Assembly (NCBI RefSeq): GCF_014356525.2
Contig: NC_052518.1
Location: 34,919,705 to 34,983,704, forward strand
From: Nilaparvata lugens
Lineage: Eukaryota > Arthropoda > Insecta > Hemiptera > Delphacidae
Direction: 5' to 3'
Length of the DNA: 64,000 nucleotides
Positions 35,377 to 43,850 of this stretch are shown piece by piece. The translations under genes and the position numbers were made by a program. Below the pieces are notes generated by a model. The model saw only the letters and a list, made by a program, of their open reading frames with translations, had not been told where the DNA came from and made no database searches. The stretch's first letter is position 1; every line of letters starts with the position of its first letter.

Positions 35377-35691
35377 ATGTGCTGTTCGGATAGAGAAAAA
35401 AAGTCTAATTGTTTGAGTCAAAATTGTTGTCAATACACAAGTGGTACAAGGTGGATTGTAGAAGTTGTGTTTGATTTCAACAATACACATATTAGAGAAC
35501 CATTTGGTTCTGCAGAGAATTTCCTAGGCATAATGAGCAATACTTTCTTTCATGCCACCAGTATCCATTCTTTTAACAATGGTCAAGAATTAGTTATTGA
35601 TTTTCCCACAAGTAGAACGTATTGTGAAATGGTAGAAGCCATTGACCCTGAACTACATGCTTGGGTTATTATAAATATTTACTCAATATAG
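35377..35691 (+). CDS. Unknown small Cys-containing protein
   Basis: 104 codons from ATG 35377 to TAG 35689-35691. It starts MCCSDREKKSNCLSQNCCQY (six Cys in the first 18 residues), then a beta-strand-rich pattern (RWIVEVVFDFNN, ELVIDFPTSRTY, AWVIINIYSI). A splice-acceptor-like TTGTTTTTCATCAG lies 28 bases upstream, overlapping the end of the previous gene. The Cys cluster next to another Cys-bearing gene could mean one protein split by a frame change or intron. No family recognised. Confidence 0.45.
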   Translation: MCCSDREKKSNCLSQNCCQYTSGTRWIVEVVFDFNNTHIREPFGSAENFLGIMSNTFFHATSIHSFNNGQELVIDFPTSRTYCEMVEAIDPELHAWVIINIYSI

Positions 35692-35789
35692 TCTTTGTTT
35701 ATAAATATAAAGGTAATATCTATTTGTAAACCATTTCATTTTTGTGTGTTATTGGTATTATTGGTGAAAAAGAAGTGGTGTTTTTCATA

Positions 35790-36371
35790 ATGGAGAATGA
35801 GAAGAAGAGAAAAAAGATTGACAATGAAAAAACTGTAATAGCCAAGGAACTACACAAACCAGCTTTGAAAAACTACCCTACAAGACAAGTTACATTGAAG
35901 GGGCTAAAAGATTTACTTCAAGCCAACTTGGTTGAAATGATTCCATACTCATGTCACAACAAAGGCTACAAATACATTTTAACAATAATAAATTGTCTGA
36001 GCAAGTTTGCACACGCAGTACCAATTAAAAATAAATCAGCCAATGAGATAGTTGATGCATTTATTCCTATACTCGATAGACATGGCAGCACACATAACCT
36101 TCAAACTGACAGTGGAAAAGAATTTATTAACTCAAAGTTTGCCAATCTAATAAAATGCTATAATATTAATCACTATACTAGCTATTCTGATAAGAAAGCC
36201 TCAATTATCAAAAGATTCAATAGGACATTAAAACAGTCAATGTGGACTATGTTTACCGAACGGGGATCTTATAAGTGGATAGACATAATCGATTGCTTAG
36301 TTTCCAAATACAATGAAAAGGTGCATAGAACAATTGGAATGCGGACCAGAACTCAGTTACATAGAGTGTGA
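35790..36371 (+). pseudogene. Maverick integrase (retroviral rve type), catalytically altered and truncated
   Basis: Starts at ATG 35790. A short basic head leads into the rve fold: GLKDLLQANLVEM, NKGYKYILTIINCLSKFAHA, IPILDRHGSTHNLQTDSGKE, YNINHYTSYSDKKASIIKRF, then NRTLKQSMWTMFTERGSYKW and YNEKVHRTIGM. In the family the three catalytic acids are the Asp of 'Q-A-D-L-V', the Asp of 'L-Q-T-D-x-G' and the Glu of 'V-E-R-F-N-R'. Here the first is Asn, the second is intact and the third is Lys. Both changes are G-to-A. The C-terminal domain is missing: after IGM the frame runs into RTRTQLHRV and stops, while the packaging ATPase begins in another frame at the same place. A deletion has probably joined the two genes. 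It should be unable to integrate DNA. Confidence 0.88.
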
Positions 36372-36786
36372 CACAAGTGATGAAATTCCACCACCCCACG
36401 AACTGCCACCCAACTCTATAATTATATTTGATGATGTAATTTGTGTACAACAAGATGCTATACAACGTTACTTCACAACAGGAAGACACAGCAATGTGGA
36501 TTGTTTTTATTTGGCACAAACCTACAGCTGTATACCAAAACAATTGATACGAGACAATGCTAATTTTCTAATTGTGTTCTAACAGGACCAGTTGAATACA
36601 AAACACTTGTTCAGAGATCATGTGTGCAGTGGTGATATGTCACTGAACGAATTCCAAACCATGTGTGATAATGTATGGTCATCATCCACACATGCATTTC
36701 TAGTTATTGACTGTACATCTGACAAGGATAATGGACGCTACAGACAGGGATTCGATGCATTTTTAGTCAGTGCACAACCAAAATAA
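36343..36786 (+). pseudogene. Packaging ATPase (FtsK/HerA, A32-like), C-terminal half with one internal stop
   Basis: Only the second half of the DNA-packaging ATPase is present. NSIIIFDDVICVQQDAIQRY is the Walker B strand with D-D, followed by YFTTGRHSNVDCFYLAQTYS (the conserved Gln/sensor strand) and KQLIRDNANFLIVF. The C-terminal part continues in the same frame after a TAA at 36580-36582 (HLFRDHVCSGDMSLNEFQTM, HAFLVIDCTSDKDNGRYRQG) and ends at 36784-36786. The Walker A half is gone, replaced by the integrase tail upstream, in line with a deletion of at least several hundred bases. In the family this enzyme pumps the genome into the capsid. Confidence 0.82.
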
Positions 36787-36811
36787 CTTCAGTCTAGTGC
36801 TGGTTATTGCG

Positions 36812-38278
36812 ATGGAGGGGGGTGGAGTTGTCCTTGGTGCTGGTAACAGCAACATAAGTGAGAAGACTTGGAAAAATATGGAAAAGAAGAAGAAGAAGAA
36901 AGAGAAAAAGAACAGAAAACTAAAGAATAACAACAAAATGACTACTACTTCTGAGATAAGTAAGCTGAAACATTATATAAAACAAAAACATAAAGCACTT
37001 ACACAAGATTTATCTTTGAGTGATGAACAAAACACTAAAAGAATGCAACCGCTCTTGGAACCACTCAAGGATATCATAAATCTTATTCTTAACCATAGCA
37101 ATGATGGAACAAACACTTCATCAGCATCAATACTTCAACATCATCAGCAATCACTATATCCTGAAACAAATTACTTTCATCAGCAACACTCTTCTACACC
37201 GTTATCTCAATCAAACTTTCGAAAACGTAAACACAGCTTTTCATCTACTTCTTCTCTTCTACCTTCGATTTTGGAGAAAAGTGACAGTGCGAAGGAGAGT
37301 GGAGACAATAACGAACAAGTGAAAAAGGAAGAGAATAGGAGCGTGTCAGATGCAGTTTCTTCAATAAAGAGATGTTTGTTGCAAGACAATGATGATGTTG
37401 TTAATAAAACTAGGGAGGAGGAGGAGGAGGAGGAGGACGAGGAGGAAGAAGAGGAGGAGGAGGAGGCGGATGGAGATGAGGAGGAGGAGGAGGAGGAGGA
37501 GGAGGATGGGGATGAAGAAGAGGAGGAGGATGATGATGAAGAGGAAGATGGGGAGGAAACTATGTTACCTGTATCACAAATGCAACTATCCGAAAATACT
37601 ATATTGGGCAGTTATATTTTGAGATGGTTGAAAAAAGAAAATGAGATTGATCAACATTTTGGACCAAGAATCAAACCATTTAGTGGAAAATATTTTTTGG
37701 GTAGCAAAGTAATGTCATTCGACAATGATGGTAGAGAAATAATTCTAAGTAATCCTAAAAGAGATGAACAAACTAGAGAAGTTGGAGTACGCAAGTTTAC
37801 AGTTACACAAGGCCTATGCGAGTTGATTTTCATGAAAAATCCCTACATATCTCTAGTAACTGAAAAAGATAAACATATTTACAGACAAATTCTTATTTGG
37901 ACTGATGTTTATAGAAAAGGTTATCGTACCGATGGAAAAATTGCTAATTACAATCAAACAAAGTATAAGTCTATAATAAAAAAAATACTACAACTCGCTG
38001 ATGAAGCTACTCCAAAGAAACCATCAACAACAACAGCTGATGATGATGGCACTAACCTGCTGAAAAAACCATTATCACCAGCAGCTTGTACACCATTGTT
38101 GCAAAAGAAAGTAAAAGGTCGAGGATTGAAAACTCTGTACAATATTGTTCCAAACAGTGTCAATGATGATAATACATTCATCGACTACATTTACTGGAAT
38201 AACCCTAATGAGTTGGTTGATAGGCTCCACCTGCTTGATGAATCACACGCAGTTGGCAATACTGGTCATCAAAACTAA
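36812..38278 (+). CDS. DUF8207-type acidic protein, last residues cut off by a stop
   Basis: 488 codons from ATG 36812 (alternative start 36938, after a Lys-rich run). Order: a basic head, a Ser/His/Gln-rich linker, a Glu/Asp tract coded by (GAG)n/(GAT)n at about 37409-37560, then a folded C-terminal domain. Key blocks there are HFGPRIKPFSGKYFLGSKVM, VTQGLCELIFMKNP and FIDYIYWNNPNELVDRLHLL. I recognise this as the domain catalogued as DUF8207, frequent in arthropod Maverick-like DNA; its role is unknown to me (a virion or DNA-linked role is plausible by context). TAA at 38276-38278 falls in a region where homologs continue; the same frame stays open with similar sequence (SILEELIENGYIEG) to 38347. 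Confidence 0.7.
   Translation: MEGGGVVLGAGNSNISEKTWKNMEKKKKKKEKKNRKLKNNNKMTTTSEISKLKHYIKQKHKALTQDLSLSDEQNTKRMQPLLEPLKDIINLILNHSNDGTNTSSASILQHHQQSLYPETNYFHQQHSSTPLSQSNFRKRKHSFSSTSSLLPSILEKSDSAKESGDNNEQVKKEENRSVSDAVSSIKRCLLQDNDDVVNKTREEEEEEEDEEEEEEEEEADGDEEEEEEEEEDGDEEEEEDDDEEEDGEETMLPVSQMQLSENTILGSYILRWLKKENEIDQHFGPRIKPFSGKYFLGSKVMSFDNDGREIILSNPKRDEQTREVGVRKFTVTQGLCELIFMKNPYISLVTEKDKHIYRQILIWTDVYRKGYRTDGKIANYNQTKYKSIIKKILQLADEATPKKPSTTTADDDGTNLLKKPLSPAACTPLLQKKVKGRGLKTLYNIVPNSVNDDNTFIDYIYWNNPNELVDRLHLLDESHAVGNTGHQN
37409..37560. repeat. (GAG)n/(GAT)n triplet tract inside a gene
   Basis: About 50 purine-rich triplets encode Glu/Asp in the gene frame; the Arg-rich frame in the same place is a by-product. 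Confidence 0.9.
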
Positions 38279-38347
38279 ATCAATTCGATTTTAGAAGAAC
38301 TAATTGAAAATGGATATATAGAAGGCATTGCACCGGCACCAATTTAA

Positions 38348-38591
38348 GTGAGGAGGAGGAGGAGGAGGAGGAGGTGGAGGATGAGAAGGTGGAGGAGGAG
38401 GAGAAAAAAAATGTGATGGAAAGGGGTAGTGGTTAAAAGGATTTACAAAAGAAAAGGATGCGATTTGGTAGAAATGTGTTCAGTTAGTTGGTGACTTTCA
38501 TGATGAAATGAGGTCTAGTGCTCCTCAGTATTATCATCATTGTCGTAGCAACATCATCAGAAGAAGAACAAGTAACCAACTATTAACAAAA
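38348..38591. other. Intergenic, with a (GAG)n tract
   Basis: About 240 bases between the acidic protein and the fibre-like gene. A second (GAG)n block at 38350-38405. A frame open from 38508 runs into the next gene, but its first 28 codons lack conservation signals. Confidence 0.5.
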
Positions 38592-38924
38592 ATGGATCCT
38601 ATTGGAAACATCAATATCCGTGGCAGACGAGTTACTAATGTTGGTAATCCACGTAACAATAGAGACGCTATTAATGTAAATACGTGTAAACAGTTGATTG
38701 AGCAAGCAATTAAAGAATTTACATCTTCATCGTCGTTGTCATCGCAATTAACGGAAGAAGAGATGATTAAATCACTGTTGAATAGTGAAACACTAATGGA
38801 AAGAGTGAGAGAAATTACAGTGTCTGCGTTTGCAATTATTGCCAATGAAATTTCAAAGGAATTGTCACACGATACTTCACATCAAGAGCTTGTAAAAGAA
38901 AGACTCATTAGCAGAATGCAATAA
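38592..38924 (+). CDS. Small fibre-like (trimeric stalk-type) protein
   Basis: 110 codons from ATG 38592. It opens MDPIGNINIRGRRVTNVGNP then RNNRDAINVNT, which closely matches the short 'N-I-x-G-x-x-I-T-N-V-x-N-P-x-x-x-x-D-A-x' repeat of phage and adenovirus-like tail-fibre shafts. After this come about 80 residues predicted to be helical (QLIEQAIKEF, EEEMIKSLLN, ISKELSHD), suitable for a trimeric coiled coil. It sits directly before the phospholipase/core gene, in the virion block. A role as a minor fibre or attachment stalk is inferred from the motif and position. No stops. Confidence 0.55.
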   Translation: MDPIGNINIRGRRVTNVGNPRNNRDAINVNTCKQLIEQAIKEFTSSSSLSSQLTEEEMIKSLLNSETLMERVREITVSAFAIIANEISKELSHDTSHQELVKERLISRMQ

Positions 38925-38957
38925 ATACAGCACTTATCGATTGAAACAAACCATTTG

Positions 38958-39697
38958 ATGGCTGTCTTTGGAAAGGGGAAGATATTGAGTACTATTACTT
39001 CAAGTGGGGGGAAAAGTCACTCAAAAAAAGGACGTGGAATTTTGAGTGATATTTCTGGTGCAGTTGGAAGTGTTATAAATAAATCCATTGTCTTATTACC
39101 TATGGAACTCCACATACCAGGTAAAAAAAAAAAATATATTTTCAAAAGTAAGATAAGCTGGAGTCAATCTAGATATAATAATAATTATGGCAATATGCTC
39201 TTTTTTTTAATTTTGTAGGCTACTCGTACTGCGGACCAGGGACAAAATTAGCTAAAAGATTAGCAAGAAATGACCCAGGTGTAAATAAATTGGACAAAGC
39301 TTGCAAGAAACACGATATTGCATATGCAACAAACAGTGATACAGCAAGCAGAGCAGTAGCTGATAGAGAGTTGGCAGAGCATGCTTGAAGCAGAGTAACA
39401 TCTTCAGATGCGGGTCTATTGGAAAAAGCAGCGGCATTAGCTGTAACCAATATAATGAAAGCAAAATCAACTTTTGGAGGCGGGATGAGAAGGAGAAGAA
39501 GAAGAAGAAAGGCGAACAGACCATCAAGTCTACACAGTTCGATAAGGAGAAAGAGGATGAGGGGGAGGGTAGTGTCAGGTCGAGGAATCTATTTGAGACG
39601 TCAACCGCAGTTACAGCCATACATGGTGAGAGGAAGAGGGGGGATCAGCAGAAGGAAAGGAGGTGGAAGAAAAAAAACTTGTCATCATCAACATTAA
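38958..39697 (+). pseudogene. Phospholipase A2 / Arg-rich core protein, spliced, one internal stop
   Basis: Exons 38958-39120 and 39219-39697. The intron is 98 bases (GTAAAA...TTTTTTTTAATTTTGTAG), and splicing restores the frame inside a Gly codon. Just after the junction come YSYCGPGTKL (calcium loop) and DKACKKHDIAY (catalytic His-Asp). This is the parvovirus VP1-type PLA2 domain also seen in Mavericks and adintoviruses, thought to open endosomal membranes during entry. TGA at 39386-39388 (codon 111) ends the frame. It then continues with LEKAAALAVTNIMKAKSTFG and a very Arg-rich tail (GMRRRRRRRKANRP, RRKGGGRKK), like adenoviral core or protein X-type DNA condensers. The tail overlaps the upstream part of the protease frame. 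Confidence 0.85.
39121..39218 (+). other. Spliceosomal intron in the PLA2 gene
   Basis: GT at 39121-39122, AG at 39217-39218 after a T-rich tract. Joining the exons places GYSYCGPG directly after ELHIPG, as expected for the PLA2 domain. Unspliced, the frame ends within the intron. Confidence 0.85.
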
Positions 39698-39708
39698 AGA
39701 CTTCGATA

Positions 39709-40107
39709 ATAGCCTTACCAGATAGAGCACTTAGTGAAGCTGATCTCTACAAGTATGCTTGTATTATACGATTGAAAAATTTTTGTGGCGTCTTCATGCG
39801 TAATACATTACCTCCTTATGGTCCACTAAGTCAAGAGTGCGGGTGTATAAATCTTGATATACTAGGTGGACAAGGAACACATTGGGTGTGCTATGTGAAG
39901 AAGGACAATGTTGTTCACTACTTTGACACTTTTGGCAATCTTAGGCCACCACATGAATTTATAGCCTACATGCGTCATGGTCAAACACCGGCCACAACAA
40001 TAGAATACAATTTTGAACGTAAACAAGAGAATGTTCACTCTCACATTTGTGGACACTTATGTTTAAAATTTCTTGTAGATGAAATATATGGCACTCATTT
40101 TTTGTAA
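39709..40107 (+). pseudogene. Adenain-like cysteine protease, start codon lost
   Basis: About 132 codons with no internal stop, ending TAA 40105-40107. Blocks: ALPDRALSEADLYKYACIIR, NFCGVFMRNTLPPYGPLSQE, GGQGTHWVCYVKK (catalytic His), HYFDTFGNLRPP (catalytic acid position, Asp), and KQENVHSHICGHLCLKFL (Gln/Glu and the catalytic Cys). This is the adenovirus-type maturation protease of Mavericks, which cleaves capsid precursors. The codon where family members usually begin is ATA (39709-39711), not ATG. The frame is open further upstream (to about 39385) only as an overlap with the PLA2/core gene. So the start has probably mutated, unless the protein is made by splicing into this frame. Confidence 0.85.
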
Positions 40108-40135
40108 TCACAATTTTATGTAAAGTTTGAAAATG

Positions 40136-40147
40136 AATAAAAATAAA
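40136..40147 (+). terminator. Poly(A) signals after the protease
   Basis: AATAAA at 40136-40141 and again at 40142-40147, about 30 bases after the stop, followed by a TG-rich stretch: a normal cleavage/polyadenylation context. Confidence 0.65.
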
Positions 40148-40324
40148 GTGTGTGTGTGTGTTTAACTTATTTTTTTCTCAGTTTACAACTTACCTATTCT
40201 TCAGAATAAGAGAGAGAGAGAGACTATCCTCACTCACTATTGATTTTTTCCGCAATCTAGAATATAAAAACACAATGCATTAACAGGTGTTTGTCATTAA
40301 GTGAGTCAACTTTGACATAGCAAG

Positions 40325-41301
40325 ATGCTTTGTTTTGGTGGTAACAAGCCAATATTGATAAGCGAGTTTTATCCACCAATAGATACTAGTGATGAGGAGG
40401 AAGGCAACAATGGAGGTTGGGAGCTAGGATTGCTCAGTTTTACATGCAATAACTCAATTCCAAATGTTGAAAATGGTTTTAACAATAGGTTGGAATTTTT
40501 GACAAATAAGCCTCAACAGAAACAGAGTAATAGTAGTACTACTACTACTGATTGATTAGAACTTACACATGATGAAATTCTCGGTATTGGCATGGTGGAT
40601 GGTTATTTGCTATGGAATCTACCTTCAAAAACATCACCATCCATAGGTGGTGAGGAGAAGGAGAGGGAGAAGGAGGAGGGGGAGAAAAGTGGGGAAAGAA
40701 GGAGAAAGTGATTAAGAATAAAGGAGATAAACAACAAGATGAGAGCAGCAGTAGCAGCAGCAACAACAGCACAGAAGAACAATGGCAAAGTATATTTCTT
40801 CCAGAAGGCAGTTTCGAATTTCAAACAATAAAAGATTTATTAGAGTCTAGATTGAAAGAGCATGGTTTTGAATTGGAGCTCACGCTAGATCCTTCGACGA
40901 TGAAATGTTCTTTCAAATGTGATTGTCAATTAAGATTTTCGTCGGACGACTCAATAGGTAAACTGTTGGGAGTTAAAAGTAATAGAATTATAAAGCCTGA
41001 TTTAAAAGCAAAGAGTGACGTAGCATTAAAATTGGATAGACCCAATGTTGTACGTGTACTGTGTGATATTGTTCACGGTTCATTCACAAACGGTGTACAG
41101 GACCATGTTCTCTACGAGTTTTACCCTATGATCGATCCTGGCTTTAAAATAGCTATCGTAGCAAACACTGTAGTCTATTTGCCTGTGGACAGCAAACGCA
41201 TAAGTTCTATCACATTGCAAATTGTTGATGAATGTGGATGTCTAGTTAATTTTCGTAACGAACAAATCAATATTACTCTTCATCTGAGAAAACAGCAATA
41301 A
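40325..41301 (+). pseudogene. Penton-like minor capsid protein, one stop and one frame change
   Basis: The N-terminal part 40325-40555 has LISEFYPPIDTSDEEE, WELGLLSFTCNNSIPNV and NNRLEF. These match the start of the Maverick minor capsid (penton, single jelly roll) protein family. TGA at 40553-40555 ends it. The rest is in another frame, 40708-41301, with FLPEGSFEFQTIKDLL, IKPDLKAKSDVALKLDRPNV, VLYEFYPMIDPGFKIAIVAN and KRISSITLQIVDECGCLVNF. Between the two lies a region expanded by (GAG)n and (AGC)n triplets. In the family the penton closes the five-fold vertices. An intron in the gap cannot be excluded, but I see no good splice pair. Confidence 0.75.
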
Positions 41302-41305
41302 CAAA

Positions 41306-41518
41306 ATGGTACTATTGTTTGATAAACGACTTGGTAATAGGCGAGGAAGAGAAAAAGAAGATTCTACATGACTATTGAATTTGACAAATATTGATAATAC
41401 AGAATCTACTAACAAAAACGTCATTTGTCTGCCAGACACTGCAGAGCTAACATCTAAAAGTATTAATTATCTACTAAACAGAGGACTACGCGTAATTAGT
41501 ACAAAAAGAACAAAGTGA
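41306..41518 (+). pseudogene. Small virion-block ORF, interrupted by one TGA
   Basis: A 70-codon frame from ATG 41306, four bases after the penton stop, to TGA 41516. TGA also occurs at codon 22 (41369-41371). Basic start (KRLGNRRGREKE) and a conserved-looking end (VICLPDTAELTSKSINYLLN, GLRVISTK). The tight spacing between penton and major capsid genes suggests a real gene. I recall short ORFs ending in 'G-x-x-V-I-S-T-K' in this location in related elements, but no function is known to me. Confidence 0.5.
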
Positions 41519-41535
41519 AGAAGAATAAAAAAAAA

Positions 41536-42732
41536 ATGTCAATTTTGGATATAAGGAGAAGCAGACCGTTTTCAGACGACAGCATTACCTCTTATGATTT
41601 TCACACTCATGCCCCCTACAATAGAAGTTTTGCAGCCAATGACGATATCAAATTATGTGTGCAGCAGCAGGATATTTATACTCTCCCATCAGAGAGTTAT
41701 CTTCACTTGGAATTTACAGTTACCACAGCAGATGGAAAGGCAATAAATACAGCAGCATGTGTACCCGGATTTTTCACTTTTCTATTTTCTGAAATTCGCT
41801 ATGAAATTAACGGGACTGAGGTTGATAGTACTCGAAGTCCAGGCATAACTACACTTTTGAAAAATGCCGTCACTTTTGAAAAAGATGAACAGGAGAAAAT
41901 GGAGAATGCCGGCTATTTTTACAATTCTACCAACGGATTTAAACCATTTTCGGTGAATGGAACAAACACAAATATTCTCGATGTACCACTACGCTATCTG
42001 TTGGGTTTTGCGGAAGACTATAGACGTATTATGCTAAATGTCAAACAAGAATTAGTGTTGAGACGAGCTGCCAATGATATTGATTGTCTTGATACCAAAG
42101 GTAAAATTGACATTAAACGCCTAGAGTGGAGGATACCGTACATTGAGGTTTCTGATGAAGCAAAACTTTCTCTATTGAAAATGGTTAGAGATGATACACC
42201 TATACAAATGTCATTCAGGCATTGGGAACTTTATGAGTATCCGTCTGTACCAACAAGCACAAAGCATTCTTGGAACGTGAAAACTGCATCACATATGGAA
42301 AAACCAAGGTATATTGTTGTTGCATTGCAAACTGCAAGACGTGGTGTGGCAACAAAGAATGCATCACATTTTGACAAGTGTAAAGTGAAAGATATACGTG
42401 TTTATCTGAATACACGTTACTTTCCCTACGAAACTATTGACGGGGATGATTCTCGTATCTATAACATGTACACACAATTCAATGGAAGCTATAATCACAG
42501 AGATACACGTGCCGGAATTCCACTCCTACCAAAGTCTGCTCTACAAAAGTTGCCGTTATTTGTTTTCGATTGTTCACAACAGACAGAAACGCTGAAAACC
42601 GGGAGTGTGGACATAAGAGTTGATTTTGAAGCAAGTGAAAATATACCAGAATCTACACGTGCCTATTGTCTCATGATCTATGATGTAATTAAGGAATACC
42701 GCCCCTTAACTGGAACAGTTCATTCGATCTGA
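41536..42732 (+). CDS. Major capsid protein candidate (double jelly roll), intact
   Basis: 398 codons without interruption from ATG 41536, chosen because the upstream codons are only Lys-rich read-through. Features: SITSYDFHTHAPYNRSFAAN, IKLCVQQQDIYTLPSESYLH (start of the first barrel), FLFSEIRYEINGTEVDSTRS, PGITTLLKNAVTF, LLGFAEDYRRIMLNVKQELV, HMEKPRYIVVALQTARRGVA (second barrel), KDIRVYLNTRYFPYETIDGD and AYCLMIYDVIKEYRP. This all-beta pattern, and the position after the penton, fit the Maverick/adintovirus hexon-like major capsid. The protein is short for the group (often 450-600 residues), so a structural check is worthwhile. AATAAA at 42865-42870 gives a poly(A) site. It is among the few core genes with no damage. 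Confidence 0.75.
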   Translation: MSILDIRRSRPFSDDSITSYDFHTHAPYNRSFAANDDIKLCVQQQDIYTLPSESYLHLEFTVTTADGKAINTAACVPGFFTFLFSEIRYEINGTEVDSTRSPGITTLLKNAVTFEKDEQEKMENAGYFYNSTNGFKPFSVNGTNTNILDVPLRYLLGFAEDYRRIMLNVKQELVLRRAANDIDCLDTKGKIDIKRLEWRIPYIEVSDEAKLSLLKMVRDDTPIQMSFRHWELYEYPSVPTSTKHSWNVKTASHMEKPRYIVVALQTARRGVATKNASHFDKCKVKDIRVYLNTRYFPYETIDGDDSRIYNMYTQFNGSYNHRDTRAGIPLLPKSALQKLPLFVFDCSQQTETLKTGSVDIRVDFEASENIPESTRAYCLMIYDVIKEYRPLTGTVHSI

Positions 42733-42864
42733 TGATGAAAAACAGTAGTAAGATTAAAAAAAAAAACTTTGAGATTATTTAAATTTAAATATAATGTGAT
42801 TTGAGAAAGACAAACAATGTGATTTTTTAAAAAAAAAATAAAAATTGTGTAACTTTGTGTTGCT

Positions 42865-42870
42865 AATAAA
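42865..42870 (+). terminator. Poly(A) signal after the capsid gene
   Basis: AATAAA, 133 bases after the stop, followed by an A-run and a T-rich stretch. It marks the end of the left rightward block, facing the leftward genes. Confidence 0.65.
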
Positions 42871-42937
42871 ACAAAAAAAAAGGCTATAAAGCCAAAATCT
42901 AATTGTCTTTTTTATTTTGTCGAACCAGCTATTTAGT

Positions 42938-42969
42938 GAATGAAAAGTAGAAGGAGGTAAAGTGTGTGT

Positions 42970-43031
<62 letters not shown>

Positions 43032-43130
43032 CTTATATAAAGTGAGATCATAATATTAGTTCAATTACATTATGATGATGGAAGAAAATCCTTTTATTCA
43101 GGCCACCCATGGATGTGGTTGTTAGAGTTG
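42938..43130. repeat. Duplicated segment with (TG)n, copy 1
   Basis: GGAGGTAAAGTGTGTG, a (TG)n tract (about 42963-43029), TTATATAAAGTGAGA and GTTCAATTACAT, then CAGGCCACCC. The same order recurs at about 43738-43990. Copy 1 contains the 3' end of the Ser/His-rich leftward gene. Confidence 0.75.
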
Positions 43131-43678
43131 GGATCACGACCAACTATAATATCCCAATCAGGCAAGCCTTCTCTCGTTAAAGGATACGGCACATCTGATT
43201 GGCGCTCTGGGGCTATATAGACTTGTGGTTCTAGCATGGTGTATCTATAATCATCATCATCATCATCATCATCATCATGTTGGTGGACCTGTTGTCTATA
43301 TGTGTCGAATGAGGTGTCAGTTACATGTGTGCTGCTGCTGTGTGGAACCACATGACTAGGGTGGGAGGAGGAGAAGGAGGAAGAGGAGGGAAAGGAGGTG
43401 CTGCTGCTGCGTGGAACCACATGACTAGAGTAATATCTGTTAGGATTATTATTAGGGTGGGAGGAGGAGGAGGAGGAGAAGGAGGAGGAAAAGGAGGTGC
43501 TAGTTACGTGTGTGTTGCTGGGAGAGAAGGGGGTGCCAGTTGCATGGTTGAGTGGAACCACCTCTTGTACTGAAACAATATATATTCCATTTTCATTCTT
43601 GTTTCGATTCTTCCATGTAATTGCATTAACGTTGACCTTTTCATTTTCTTCCTTTTCTTTTTTGTTTTCTTCATTCAT
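43094..43678 (-). CDS. Unknown Ser/His/Pro-rich protein
   Basis: 194 codons from the ATG at 43676-43678, with a good splice acceptor (TTGTTTTTTCAG) six bases before it on the minus strand. A Glu/Lys/Asn-rich head leads to NENGIYIVSVQEVVPLNHAT, then two SSHVVPRSSSTSF-type repeats with Ser runs, a His-Asp run from (GAT)n, and a more ordered end (YTMLEPQVYIAPERQSDVPY, GLPDWDIIVGRDP). It ends GWPE. The AATAAA poly(A) signal (43093-43098) overlaps the stop. Low complexity makes it hard to place; the ordered ends and the splice site argue that it is real. No family recognised. Confidence 0.5.
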   Translation of the reverse strand: MNEENKKEKEENEKVNVNAITWKNRNKNENGIYIVSVQEVVPLNHATGTPFSPSNTHVTSTSFSSSFSSSSSSHPNNNPNRYYSSHVVPRSSSTSFPSSSSFSSSHPSHVVPHSSSTHVTDTSFDTYRQQVHQHDDDDDDDDDYRYTMLEPQVYIAPERQSDVPYPLTREGLPDWDIIVGRDPNSNNHIHGWPE

Positions 43679-43737
43679 TTTTTCCTGAAAAAACAATGCA
43701 TGTGAATCGTGAAGAACAACACAACCAAAATGAAAGT

Positions 43738-43774
43738 GAATGAATGAAAGTAGTAGGTGAGTAGATGGAGGTAA

Positions 43775-43850
<76 letters not shown>

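Noticed and set aside
37389..37622. Arg-rich 77-codon ORF
   Set aside because: Out-of-frame reading of the Glu/Asp tract in the DUF8207-type gene.
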